A DNA stretch of 64,000 bases from Flavivirga sp. 57AJ16 (GTDB lineage Bacteria > Bacteroidota > Bacteroidia > Flavobacteriales > Flavobacteriaceae), in the NCBI RefSeq assembly GCF_028736925.1, contig NZ_JAQZAT010000016.1, positions 1 to 64,000 of the forward strand. Reading direction: 5' to 3'. Positions within the stretch are counted from its first letter, which is position 1, and every line of letters begins with the position of its first letter. Below, piece by piece: positions 44,801 to 53,062 of the stretch. The position numbers and the translations under genes were made by a program. Below the pieces are notes generated by a model. It saw only the letters and a list, made by a program, of their open reading frames with translations, was not told the origin of the DNA and made no database searches.

Positions 44801-47800
44801 TTTCAATAGTGACAGATGGTAGTTTTGATGGCGCTAATGTCACGTTTTATAATGCTAATTTAGAGGAGGCTATTTATTACCTTGCTTGGGAAGAAGGAAA
44901 CTTTGTTTCTGGTAGAGGTGGTGCACTATCGCTTACAGGAGGCCATCAAGTGCATATTCCTTCATCTACTATTGAAAGCATTTTAGCCAACGATGTTACC
45001 ATAGAATTCTGGGTAAATGTAACCCAAGACCCTGGAAACAACGATAAGTTATTATCAAATCACGGTAGAATCGATGGTAATTCAACAGGGTTTTCTTTAG
45101 AGATGCCAGATAATAACTCGGTAAGTGCGGTATTTGGTACAAATACAGGTGGTTGGAATGCAGTAAACTCCAGTGATGCACTTATAATAGGTGAATGGAA
45201 CCATATAGCGGTTACGGCTTCACCAGGCGGAGAAATTAAATTGTACATTAATGGTGGGTTAAAAGGAACCAGTGCTTTTGGCTCTTATGCACCTAATAGT
45301 ACATGGGATTTTGCTTTAGGGAATAGTATTAATTATGGTGGACAAACATATTCTATAATGGATGAGTTCCGAATTTGGTCTGAGGTAAGAACCCAAGAGC
45401 AAATCAATGAAAACATGCATAAGATATTGGATTTAGATGATAACGCTCTAGAGTTTCATTTTACTTTTGGCCAAGATGATACAGCAACCTTGGAAAATGG
45501 TGGAGTAGCGACAGATGTAATAACTTATACCAACGCTTCTATTATAGATGCTACATCGCCAATAGCTATTGCAGATACTAATTTAGATGATGCTGTATCC
45601 GCAAGTTGGAGTTTTACCAATGAGGAAACCAACGGGATGTTTATTGGCGAGAATATTACCAGTTTTACACAAAACACAGTATTTGTACGCCATACAGATA
45701 ATACTATAGCAGATTTGCCGAACACGATAGAAGACACTAAATATGTTATGGGTGGATGGCACGTTAATGCATTAAACATGGCAACTGCCAATGTATCTAT
45801 AGATTTAGCCTCTGTGTTCGATAATGTTAACTTGGTAAATGCCACGGTCTCTAGTTATATCTTAATAAAAGGAGATCCAGAATCAACGTATCAAGTTGTT
45901 ACCACAGGAACAGAAACAGATGGAGTCGTTACGTTTTCAGGTGTAAGCTTGGATTTAGGAAATTATTATTTGGCTTATGAGATTGATACTTCCGCAGCTA
46001 TTCTAGCGCAAGGTGGTGCCTTGGATTTAACAGGCGGACATGAAGTTTACATTCCAAAAGATGGTGTTAATACAGCACTTTCAGGTGAGTTTACAATAGA
46101 GCTTTGGGGACGTTTAAACCAAACAGCAGGCGGGAATACAAAACTTGTTGGGTTCTCTAACTTTGGTGGTGGCGAACATGGTTGGGAAATGGAATTCCTT
46201 AACAATCAAACGTTACAAACTATTACAGGGAACGGTCCTTCCGGGGGATGGAATTCCTTAAATTCTTCACATTCTTGGAATGTAGGCGAATGGAACCATG
46301 TGGCTGTAACATTTGTTCCTAATGGGGAATTTAAATTTTATGTGAACGGAGAATTGGCAGATAGTATGTCGGTTGGGTTATTTTATGACTGTGCCAACGA
46401 TTTAGCTCTAGGCAAAAACATGGCCAACAATGCACCAACCAATGCATCTATTGACGAATTTAGAATTTGGACAAAAGCTAAAACGCAAGAAGAGATACAG
46501 GACGACATGTATCTTACCATCACAGCACCAACTACAGATTTGGTATACAATTACACATTTAACCAAGATGATACAGGAACTTTAATAGATTCTGGGTCTA
46601 ACATGGTAGATGTAGCTTATACCAACGCTACTATTATTCCAGCTACGGGTCCCATTAGGGATATGCAAGCACCTTTTAGAAATAAAGTAAAAGGTAACTG
46701 GAGTGTAATGAATGATGCTGGAAATGGTGTGTATATTCAGGATGCTATAACAGATTTTAATACAAATGTGGTTATTGGGCAAGAAACTATAGGAACCATA
46801 GAACATGTTTTAGGCGATGTAAATAACCAAACATTGTATTTAAACAGCCGTTGGAAATTTGATCCTTTATTTTTGGAAAATGGAACGCCTAAAGTAGACC
46901 TTGCCAATATTTTTGACAACTTAAATGATGTTGATCTTATTGCATCAGATTACTATTTGTTAACAGGAGATCCATCCATTCAAGTAGATGTACTGGCCAC
47001 AGGAACAAAAGATGGAACCGTAGTAACCTTTACAGAAATTCCATTAGAGGACACTATGGTATATTTGGCTTGGGACAATATTTCTGAATATCAGAACGGA
47101 ACATTCCCAATAGCAGAACAAGGTCTTTGGAAATACAATGACACAGGTGCAGACTTAGGAACTACATGGAAAGATAATAGCTACGACGATAGTGCTTGGG
47201 CATTTGGAAATTCAATTTTAGGGTACGGTGATGGTGTAGAAAGTACCACATTGGATTTTGGAGCAGATGCTAACAATAAATACCCAACATACTATTTAAG
47301 ACATACATTCGATGTGGCAGATGCTTCACAATACGGAAACTTGGTATTCAATGTCATGAGAGACGATGGTGTAGTAGTATATGTTAACGGTGTAGAAGCT
47401 TTTAGAATGAATATGCCAGAGGGATCTATTACGTATAATACGTATGCGTCTTCAGCAGTGGCAGGATCAGATGAATCTGCTTGGAACGAAATAGTTACAA
47501 CAAACCTATTACAGGATGGTGAAAATGTCATTGCTGTAGAACTGCACCAAGCAGATGCAACGAGCTCAGATTTGCGTTTCGATATGCGAGTAGATTACCA
47601 ATTGCCAGCTATAGACATTGCAGATTTTCCATTACCTAAAGATCAAGAATGGTACTATTTTGATAAAGGAACCAGTTTGGATGCAGAAACTTGGTCGGAA
47701 GCATCTTACGATGTATTGAACTGGGATAGAGGCTTTGCTCCTTTTGGATATGGAGATCCTGTAAACACAGAGATTTCTTATGGACCAGATTCCAGTAACA

Positions 47801-49719
47801 AATACATTACCTCTTATTTTGTAAAAGATATTAATGTAGATATAAGCGCACTTACCGATATGGTTGAGTTCGGATTACGTCGAGACGATGGCGCCATTGT
47901 ATATGTAAACGGAGTAGAGGCGTTCAGAATGAATTTACCGGCAGGACCTGTAGATTACTTGACAACTGCACCTTCGGCTATGGGTGGAATAGATGAGAAT
48001 ATCTATTTTATTGCTGAAGTACCTAAAACAGCATTTGTTGATGGCGTAAACAGAATTGCTGTAGAGATTCATCAGCAATCTGGAACCAGCTCAGACCTTC
48101 GATTCGATATGTATGCTAAAAATATAGAAGACTTATCGGTAGATTGTACAAACCCACACATAGGTTGTTTTACATCTATAGAGCCAACAGGTCAAACAAA
48201 TAACTTGATTATTTCTGAAGCGCATCAATTTCAATTAATCTTCAAACAAGGAGATGCTTATACTATTGGAGGTGGAAATGTTCCAGGAAACAATGATTAT
48301 ACAGCCTATATTGGTACAGGAGGAAGCAGTGAACTTGGACACCTTGCTGTGAACCATGAAAATACTCCTGGAGGTGTTTCTATGGTAGACTTACATTTAG
48401 ATACCACTACTAATTTATGGGTAATTGACGACAGCCAAGCAGTAGATTTATATAATACAAACTTGGTAACAACAACCAGAAACTGTTCAGGAGGAAGTAC
48501 ACCTTGGGGTACTGTGGTTACGGCCGAAGAGAGTACAAACTCTGGCGATGTTAATGGCGACGGTTACGAAGATGTGGGTTGGTTGGTAGAGATTGGCCCT
48601 GTAACAGCCCAAGTAATGGATTATGGCTCTGGCCAAGAGAAACTTTGGGCTATGGGTAGAATGAACCACGAGAATGTTGTGGTGTCTGCAGATGGAACAA
48701 CAGCTTACTATGGTGAAGATGGCGGTACACACTGTGTTTATAAATATGTAATGGATGTACCTGGTAATTTATCGGCAGGTACGGTATATGTATTGAAATT
48801 GGATTTACCGTTATCTGGTAACGATCCAAGTTCTTCAACCGCAGAATGGATAGAAGTTCCTAACGATACGCAAGCAGACCGTAATAACTTAAATACCCTA
48901 GCAGCCGCTTTAGGAGGAACCAACTTTAATGGTGTAGAAGATTGCGAGATCAACCCCATGGACGGTAAAGTATATTTTACTGCTAAAGGTAGAAACCGTG
49001 TATATAGATTTAAAGATGATGGTTCTACAGTTTCAGAATTTGAAACCTTTGTTGGTGGGATGTCTTACGATTTAGTAACCCATAACGGAACTGTTTCAGA
49101 GCCTTGGGGAAGCGGAAATGATAACTTGGTCTTTGATGACAAAGGAAACCTTTGGGTTTGCGAAGATGGTGGTAACAACTACATTTGGGTAGTGCGTCCA
49201 GACCACACGCAAAGCATACCGAATATAGAGTTATTTGCTTCTATGCCTTCAGGATCGGAGCCAACAGGATTAACATTTACACCAGATTTTAAATACGGAT
49301 TCTTCTCTGTTCAGCACCCAAGTGGTAGTAATGCACCACAGGAAGATGCCACAACTAACGACGTCACATTTAATGCGTCATCTACAGTGGTATTTGCTCT
49401 AGAGGATAATTTGGGAAGTGGTACGTTAAGTGTAGACCCAATAGCTTTAACAGAAAACGGCATGACCTTGTACCCAAATCCAACACATGGAGAGGCTACT
49501 TTAGTATTAAACATGCCTAACTCTAATGAAACCATAGACATTCAAGTGTATGACATCTTGGGAAGAAATGTATTAAACCGTAACGATTTAGTAACTACTG
49601 GTGGGCAACAGCAAATTTCGTTAGACCTATCTAAGGTTACTACCGGAAATCAAGTACTACTGGTACAGGTTAAAATAGGAAGCATCAATCAACAATTTAA
49701 AGTAATTGTTAGAAACTAA
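41833..49719 (+). CDS. Giant secreted PhoD-like / LamG-repeat / PhoX-like fusion with T9SS sorting domain
   Basis: This 2628-residue protein combines two unrelated phosphatase folds. After the signal peptide (ending SFEVHAQ), residues 20-445 form a PhoD-like metallophosphatase: FLSGGCGRIYD, MIWLGDATYLL, LAITDNHDLGPN and LSLSADIHEQRF are the metal-site blocks. Residues about 480-1750 hold four LamG/concanavalin-type modules, the last three in 1.1-kb tandem units. Two galactose-binding-like modules follow (RDDGVVVYVNGVEAFRMN and its copy). Residues about 2100-2535 are PhoX/DUF839-like: NCSGGSTPWGTVVTAEES, GRMNHENVVV, AYYGEDGGTHCVYKY, NDNLVFDDKGNLWVCEDGG and SVQHPSGSN. The end (LYPNPTHGEATLVLNMPN onwards) is a type A T9SS sorting domain. 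Release of phosphate from organic phosphate outside the cell is inferred. A possible -7 box (TAATTTTG, 41789-41796) lies upstream. Confidence 0.88.
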   Translation: MTKKLLLLSVLLSLFMSFEVHAQITIPGDSLVYGPMFSPTYNNSVRVWMLTKNNTGSGDALSLSFTASGSPSTEITGSVYNSDSRLEYNLRSFEFTGLTPGEAYTAKLLVNGTASNRVSTITNEADIIDDFEFLSGGCGRIYDLTRCIDQPESQFHINGTPEMFNVMATEGSDMMIWLGDATYLLGLQHAMGQCPDGVDDWANKDMAFDRYRFQRDYHDSLTVAMPQLAITDNHDLGPNEFNKTMPTISEMREIFMDWWPNPEYNSTTEGQGLHSSYVYKDVEYFLTDNRSYRDGTADHFGPEQLDWLKQGLLNSTATFKVIINGTPTFTPVGGRNFSVSNQADDFFNFIQDNNINGVLSLSADIHEQRFMVRDGDTKYPLYDILSGNINSDVGSGNYNIQYDSSNIIQGVKQTYLRINVYGDIDDRRMKVEYVDEVGQPYFEEIIHEDMLTSQNADAFKLGLNINNDVVDASGYTHAINASNYTFANDREDTANEALVFTAGTSIDMPSDKALNFHNRPFSLKFWVNPTALSSGGSTIFSNAENGAGISFGISSEGNLTYTDHAQNTTLESTYSILPNEWSFITWKYDNVKRKLSLYYNGFLIQNWTNVISPEASSADIVIGNNFEGKQYIGLLDELHLYGRLISEEDILTEANVQTNRGGVLKVSGGQQMAIPGDVINPVLSDNFTIEFWGKLNSDPGTNHKILSSNGRVNGNSTGLSFEFPDSNKLNVVFGTNESGWNAITEQGNPWNVGEWNHIALVVSHTNGTIKYYQNGNLIAEGSYGGYITNSWGLGLGYSPHYGSPVQAELDNLRIWEKVLTESEIKAHMHYPLVGSETDLAIYYDFTPVTDTDTNIVSKGAVNYDMLLDGGELVTATSPIGNIGVDYQTEVSGQWSKSNDLNNSGLLLPLPITAYNSNIIIGKKATTGLQTVPGMTEVYYADGGWKIDPLNSPFATVKINLEESLGADAASVMSLAGQYYLVKEDEDTNTFSIVTDGSFDGANVTFYNANLEEAIYYLAWEEGNFVSGRGGALSLTGGHQVHIPSSTIESILANDVTIEFWVNVTQDPGNNDKLLSNHGRIDGNSTGFSLEMPDNNSVSAVFGTNTGGWNAVNSSDALIIGEWNHIAVTASPGGEIKLYINGGLKGTSAFGSYAPNSTWDFALGNSINYGGQTYSIMDEFRIWSEVRTQEQINENMHKILDLDDNALEFHFTFGQDDTATLENGGVATDVITYTNASIIDATSPIAIADTNLDDAVSASWSFTNEETNGMFIGENITSFTQNTVFVRHTDNTIADLPNTIEDTKYVMGGWHVNALNMATANVSIDLASVFDNVNLVNATVSSYILIKGDPESTYQVVTTGTETDGVVTFSGVSLDLGNYYLAYEIDTSAAILAQGGALDLTGGHEVYIPKDGVNTALSGEFTIELWGRLNQTAGGNTKLVGFSNFGGGEHGWEMEFLNNQTLQTITGNGPSGGWNSLNSSHSWNVGEWNHVAVTFVPNGEFKFYVNGELADSMSVGLFYDCANDLALGKNMANNAPTNASIDEFRIWTKAKTQEEIQDDMYLTITAPTTDLVYNYTFNQDDTGTLIDSGSNMVDVAYTNATIIPATGPIRDMQAPFRNKVKGNWSVMNDAGNGVYIQDAITDFNTNVVIGQETIGTIEHVLGDVNNQTLYLNSRWKFDPLFLENGTPKVDLANIFDNLNDVDLIASDYYLLTGDPSIQVDVLATGTKDGTVVTFTEIPLEDTMVYLAWDNISEYQNGTFPIAEQGLWKYNDTGADLGTTWKDNSYDDSAWAFGNSILGYGDGVESTTLDFGADANNKYPTYYLRHTFDVADASQYGNLVFNVMRDDGVVVYVNGVEAFRMNMPEGSITYNTYASSAVAGSDESAWNEIVTTNLLQDGENVIAVELHQADATSSDLRFDMRVDYQLPAIDIADFPLPKDQEWYYFDKGTSLDAETWSEASYDVLNWDRGFAPFGYGDPVNTEISYGPDSSNKYITSYFVKDINVDISALTDMVEFGLRRDDGAIVYVNGVEAFRMNLPAGPVDYLTTAPSAMGGIDENIYFIAEVPKTAFVDGVNRIAVEIHQQSGTSSDLRFDMYAKNIEDLSVDCTNPHIGCFTSIEPTGQTNNLIISEAHQFQLIFKQGDAYTIGGGNVPGNNDYTAYIGTGGSSELGHLAVNHENTPGGVSMVDLHLDTTTNLWVIDDSQAVDLYNTNLVTTTRNCSGGSTPWGTVVTAEESTNSGDVNGDGYEDVGWLVEIGPVTAQVMDYGSGQEKLWAMGRMNHENVVVSADGTTAYYGEDGGTHCVYKYVMDVPGNLSAGTVYVLKLDLPLSGNDPSSSTAEWIEVPNDTQADRNNLNTLAAALGGTNFNGVEDCEINPMDGKVYFTAKGRNRVYRFKDDGSTVSEFETFVGGMSYDLVTHNGTVSEPWGSGNDNLVFDDKGNLWVCEDGGNNYIWVVRPDHTQSIPNIELFASMPSGSEPTGLTFTPDFKYGFFSVQHPSGSNAPQEDATTNDVTFNASSTVVFALEDNLGSGTLSVDPIALTENGMTLYPNPTHGEATLVLNMPNSNETIDIQVYDILGRNVLNRNDLVTTGGQQQISLDLSKVTTGNQVLLVQVKIGSINQQFKVIVRN
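43810..47090 (+). repeat. Three tandem ~1.1-kb coding repeats (LamG plus linker module)
   Basis: Units begin near 43810, 44910 and 46006. Each encodes a GG-rich entry (RGGVLKVSGGQQMAIP, RGGALSLTGGHQVHIP, QGGALDLTGGHEVYIP), a LamG module with VGEWNHIA or a variant, then a linker ending in YYLAWE or YYLAYE. They are diverged at the protein level, so the repeats are old, not a recent expansion or an assembly error. Confidence 0.8.
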
Positions 49720-49742
49720 GATAGAAGCCTATTGAATATAAA

Positions 49743-49777
49743 AAAAGGGCTGGTAGTTAATGCTGGCCCTTTTATTT
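49743..49777 (+). terminator. Rho-independent terminator after the PhoD-PhoX gene
   Basis: Arms AAAAGGGC (49743-49750) and GCCCTTTT (49766-49773) with a 15-base loop lead into a T-rich tail, 24 bases after the stop codon. Confidence 0.75.
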
Positions 49778-49779
49778 AA

Positions 49780-50085
49780 TGAACTCATCTTGACTTTTTG
49801 TGTTTAACCGAAAATGAGATAAAATTTGTCCAGATGAGGCACTTTTAGAAAGGCATAGCATCGCTCAATGTCATTAAGTTAAGGCCGTAATGTCAGTCTG
49901 AGCGCAGTCGAAGACCTATTGGAGTTCTAGTTTTTATTAGCATTTCGACTGCGCTCAATGTGACAAATAAAGAACAAATTTCCTTAACTTAATGACATTG
50001 AGCATCGCTACGGATAATAAAAGTAACGAAATAAGGACGGATTTTAGCCATTTTTTAGGAAATAGAAAAAGTCAAGATGAGTTCA
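49780..50085. repeat. 306-bp inverted-repeat element containing a nested smaller element
   Basis: Perfect 20-base arms, TGAACTCATCTTGACTTTTT at 49780-49799 and its complement at 50066-50085, enclose the stretch. No convincing target duplication was found. A second, complete 137-bp element sits inside it (49865-50001). There is no gene. The stretch fills most of the gap between the PhoD-PhoX and LRR genes. Confidence 0.6.
49865..50001. mobile_element. 137-bp palindromic element with 20-bp perfect terminal repeats and 7-bp target duplication
   Basis: The ends TCAATGTCATTAAGTTAAGG (49865-49884) and its exact complement (49982-50001) are flanked by identical GCATCGC (49858-49864 and 50002-50008). 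The interior contains a second inverted pair built on GAGCGCAGTCGAA / TTCGACTGCGCTC. The whole unit could fold into a long hairpin. It is inserted inside the larger inverted-repeat element. Confidence 0.72.
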
Positions 50086-50145
50086 ATAATAACTTAAACG
50101 ATGTCTTTGCGTGAAGACCTATTTTTATTGTGTAAAATTTTATAA

Positions 50146-51081
50146 ATGACATATACTGTTACCACATATACTGTTACCCATACTTTGCAAGTACTTTCAT
50201 TATGCTTGATTATTGGTTTTTCTGCTAAAGGACAAAATGCCAACCCTATTGAAAAGCCTGTTTTTGGAAGTATTCAAGAGGCCTTACAGGTTAAAAACGC
50301 GACACAGCTAAACCTACGGGATCACCATTTGTTTTATGTTTCCAATGATTTAAAGAAGTTGAAATCCCTTGAGTTTTTAAACCTTATGCGAAACAACATA
50401 GAACAATGGGATTCGGCAATATTGACATTAAAGCATCTTGAGGTACTTAACCTAAAACTCAATGCTTTAAAGTATATTCCAGACGAAGTTTCTAATTTGG
50501 ATAAATTGATTAGGTTAAACTTGGCGAGTAATAAAATATCGTATGTACCCCATACTTTAGGTGAGCTAACACAATTAAGATTTTTACACTTATCCATCAA
50601 CTTTATAACATCAATACCAACATCTATAGGGAATTGCCAAGAGTTGGAAGTTTTAGAATTGGATAATAACCAATTAAGTCATTTGCCTGCTTCGGTTTCA
50701 AAGCTTTCAAAATTGAGGGTTTTGGATTTAGGGTATAACCAATTTAATGAGTTTGATGAGCCATGGACACAGTTACGATCTTTAGAAGAGTTGAATTTAG
50801 AATACAACCAGTTACAGAAATTTCCCGAAAGTATTAAGAACTTAAAACACTTAAAAACCTTAATGTTTAATAATAACAAGTTAGAATCGTTACCAGACGC
50901 TTTAGGTGATTTACCCGAGCTGGACTTGCTTATTTTATCGAATAACCAGATAAAGAGACTTCCTGAAAATTTAGAAGGGTTAAAACACTTAAAAACACTC
51001 ATTCTCTTAAACAATCCATTACCCGAAAAAGAACAGGAGCGCATAAAAAGAGCGTTGCCCAATTGTAAGGTTTATTTTTAG
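50146..51081 (+). CDS. Secreted leucine-rich-repeat protein
   Basis: The 311-residue protein has a signal peptide (TLQVLSLCLIIGFSAKGQ) and then about ten 23-residue leucine-rich repeats of the form LxxLxxLxLxxNxLxxLPxxI, for example LEVLELDNNQLSHLPASV and LDLLILSNNQIKRLPENL. LRR solenoids are protein-binding scaffolds; no enzyme domain, lipobox or sorting signal is present. It lies after the PhoD-PhoX gene in the same direction, but a terminator and nested repeats intervene. Its stop codon touches the stop codon of the convergent cytochrome c peroxidase gene with no base between. A role in holding the neighbouring surface or redox proteins is only a guess. Confidence 0.85.
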   Translation: MTYTVTTYTVTHTLQVLSLCLIIGFSAKGQNANPIEKPVFGSIQEALQVKNATQLNLRDHHLFYVSNDLKKLKSLEFLNLMRNNIEQWDSAILTLKHLEVLNLKLNALKYIPDEVSNLDKLIRLNLASNKISYVPHTLGELTQLRFLHLSINFITSIPTSIGNCQELEVLELDNNQLSHLPASVSKLSKLRVLDLGYNQFNEFDEPWTQLRSLEELNLEYNQLQKFPESIKNLKHLKTLMFNNNKLESLPDALGDLPELDLLILSNNQIKRLPENLEGLKHLKTLILLNNPLPEKEQERIKRALPNCKVYF

Positions 51082-53052
51082 TTATTCGTTGTAAAATGGA
51101 TTATCTGTAAGTGCTTCCATAAAGGCGATAATATCTGCAATCTCTCTTTTGCTTAAGCCCAATTTATCTGGAGGTAATGTTTGGTTGGGTACTTCATAGT
51201 CCAATCCGTTTCCTGCTGCGCCACCTTCATTGTAAAACTTAACAACTTCTGTTAATGTATTATAGGCGCCATTGTGAAAGTATGGTGCTGTTAAAGCCAC
51301 GTTTCTTACAGAGGTTGTTTTAAAAGAATTGGCATAAATATTAAAATTGTCAAGAGGAATACCATTTTTAATACGTCCAGCATCAGTATCTACCATAAGG
51401 GTTTCAGGGTGTTGTAAAATGCCCAAGACTTCACTTTCATTTTCTTGATATAAAGGCGGAACCAAGCCGCTAAAGGTTGGTGCGAAATGACAGGTCGCAC
51501 AGTTAGCTTTCCCTGTAAATAGATTAAAACCACGTTTTACTGACTTTGAAATGGTCTTGGTTTTTCCTAAAACATATTGGTCGAATTTACTGTTGAACGA
51601 GCGCAATGAAATAATATATGATGCTAGTGCCGATGAAAACTGATATCTGGTAATCGTTTTGCTTTCATTCTTAAAAGTAAGATTAAAGTCTTTGGTATAT
51701 GTTTCGTTGGTATTGATTTTTTTCAGAATTTCTGAAAAACTGGTATTAAACTCCAGATGGTTTGCAATAACATGCTCTGCCTGTTCTTCAAGGTCGTAGG
51801 CCCTTAAGTCGTAAAAAAATCGATCGGAAAAGACCGCATTAATAAGTGATGGGGAGTTTCGTGATACATGCTTTCCTTTTATACTCGCAGAAGATTTCGC
51901 CAATCCATCGGTAAAAGCCAATTTAGGATTATGGCAAGTAGCACAGCTCATACTTCCATTTTGGCTAAAGGAGGTATCATAAAACAACATCTCACCTAAA
52001 GTTTGCAAAGCTTTACTATCGTCTTTTTTCTTTAAAAGACTATAGTAGTAAGGGTTTAAAAAATCGGAGGCAAATATATTATCGCTGTAAGCATTCCAAG
52101 ATGGTGTTTCTCCATATTTTTTTGCTGAAGAAGGTATTTCCAATTCCTTTTGAACTTGTAAAAGCGTTTTATAAAGCGGATTTATAAAGTCCGTTAAAAA
52201 CGTTAACCGATCAAAACGCTCGAAATTAGTATTCTTGTTGAGGTAGATTTCAACATCTTTAAAGAGCGCATGAATAGCGCCTGCATTATAGCTTTGCCCA
52301 ATTAAAGGGTTCAGGACTTCTTCAAGAGCTTTTAAAGCAGTTGAAGCCTCGGCAATGGCATTTAAAGAACCAGGTGTATCAAATCCGGTAATGCCTAACG
52401 AAAAGATTCTGATTAGCTCTAATCGGGCAGCTTCCATGATTTCAAAATCGGTTATATAGTTGCGTTTTTCAAAGGCAATTTTAATAGGCTTAAAATCGGC
52501 TTGCAATGTTTTGGAGAGCGTTAATATTTGGTCTTTCTGTTCATTGGCTTCATCAGAGAAAATAAGTTCGTCCAATATCTGTAAGCCCACAGGATCTATA
52601 ACTTTGGTTTTGGTGATAAAGTGGCTTTTGTCCCGCTCATCCAAAGGTAAATTTTCTGCATACTCGTTAGGAGACACTACATAGTAACCATTATTGTTGG
52701 AAGTGTCTATAACTGGATTAGGATCTACATGTTTAAGTGGTGCGCCATTAATGTAAGCTTTTATATGTTCTGGGTAGAAATAAGCGACTATAAACTCCAC
52801 TTTTTTATAGGCATTTCTAGTACTGGTTATTTGGGTTTTTAACTCTGAAATAGAAGAAGAACTGTTTTTAAATGCCAATGAAACACTGTAAAGTTTATCT
52901 ATTTCTACATGAAGTTGATTGAGGTTGTCATTAATGGATTTTTTATAATCGGTTACAGTAATATATTGGGTATCGTAAGGCTTAAAACTACAGATAATAA
53001 TACCAATAAGCCCTAGCGTGATTATAAAAGTAAAAGGTTTTTTTAGGTACAT
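51082..53052 (-). CDS. Di-heme cytochrome c peroxidase / MauG-family protein
   Basis: The chosen start at 53052 (MYLKKPFTFIITLGLIGIII) gives a clean membrane or signal segment; an in-frame ATG at 53085 would overlap the upstream gene by 23 bases. The N-terminal 300 residues are a helical domain with INGAPLKHVDPN, GLQVLDELIFSDE and GFDTPGSLNAI, shared with its neighbour. The C-terminal part is a bacterial di-heme peroxidase: first heme SCATCHNPKLAFTDG (about 52 kb), second heme NCATCHFAPTFSG, then APYFHNGAYNTLTEVV. Such enzymes reduce hydrogen peroxide or oxidise a partner with electrons from the periplasmic chain. It is probably co-expressed with the preceding paralogue. Confidence 0.9.
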   Translation of the reverse strand: MYLKKPFTFIITLGLIGIIICSFKPYDTQYITVTDYKKSINDNLNQLHVEIDKLYSVSLAFKNSSSSISELKTQITSTRNAYKKVEFIVAYFYPEHIKAYINGAPLKHVDPNPVIDTSNNNGYYVVSPNEYAENLPLDERDKSHFITKTKVIDPVGLQILDELIFSDEANEQKDQILTLSKTLQADFKPIKIAFEKRNYITDFEIMEAARLELIRIFSLGITGFDTPGSLNAIAEASTALKALEEVLNPLIGQSYNAGAIHALFKDVEIYLNKNTNFERFDRLTFLTDFINPLYKTLLQVQKELEIPSSAKKYGETPSWNAYSDNIFASDFLNPYYYSLLKKKDDSKALQTLGEMLFYDTSFSQNGSMSCATCHNPKLAFTDGLAKSSASIKGKHVSRNSPSLINAVFSDRFFYDLRAYDLEEQAEHVIANHLEFNTSFSEILKKINTNETYTKDFNLTFKNESKTITRYQFSSALASYIISLRSFNSKFDQYVLGKTKTISKSVKRGFNLFTGKANCATCHFAPTFSGLVPPLYQENESEVLGILQHPETLMVDTDAGRIKNGIPLDNFNIYANSFKTTSVRNVALTAPYFHNGAYNTLTEVVKFYNEGGAAGNGLDYEVPNQTLPPDKLGLSKREIADIIAFMEALTDNPFYNE

Positions 53053-53062
53053 AAAAGAGCGG

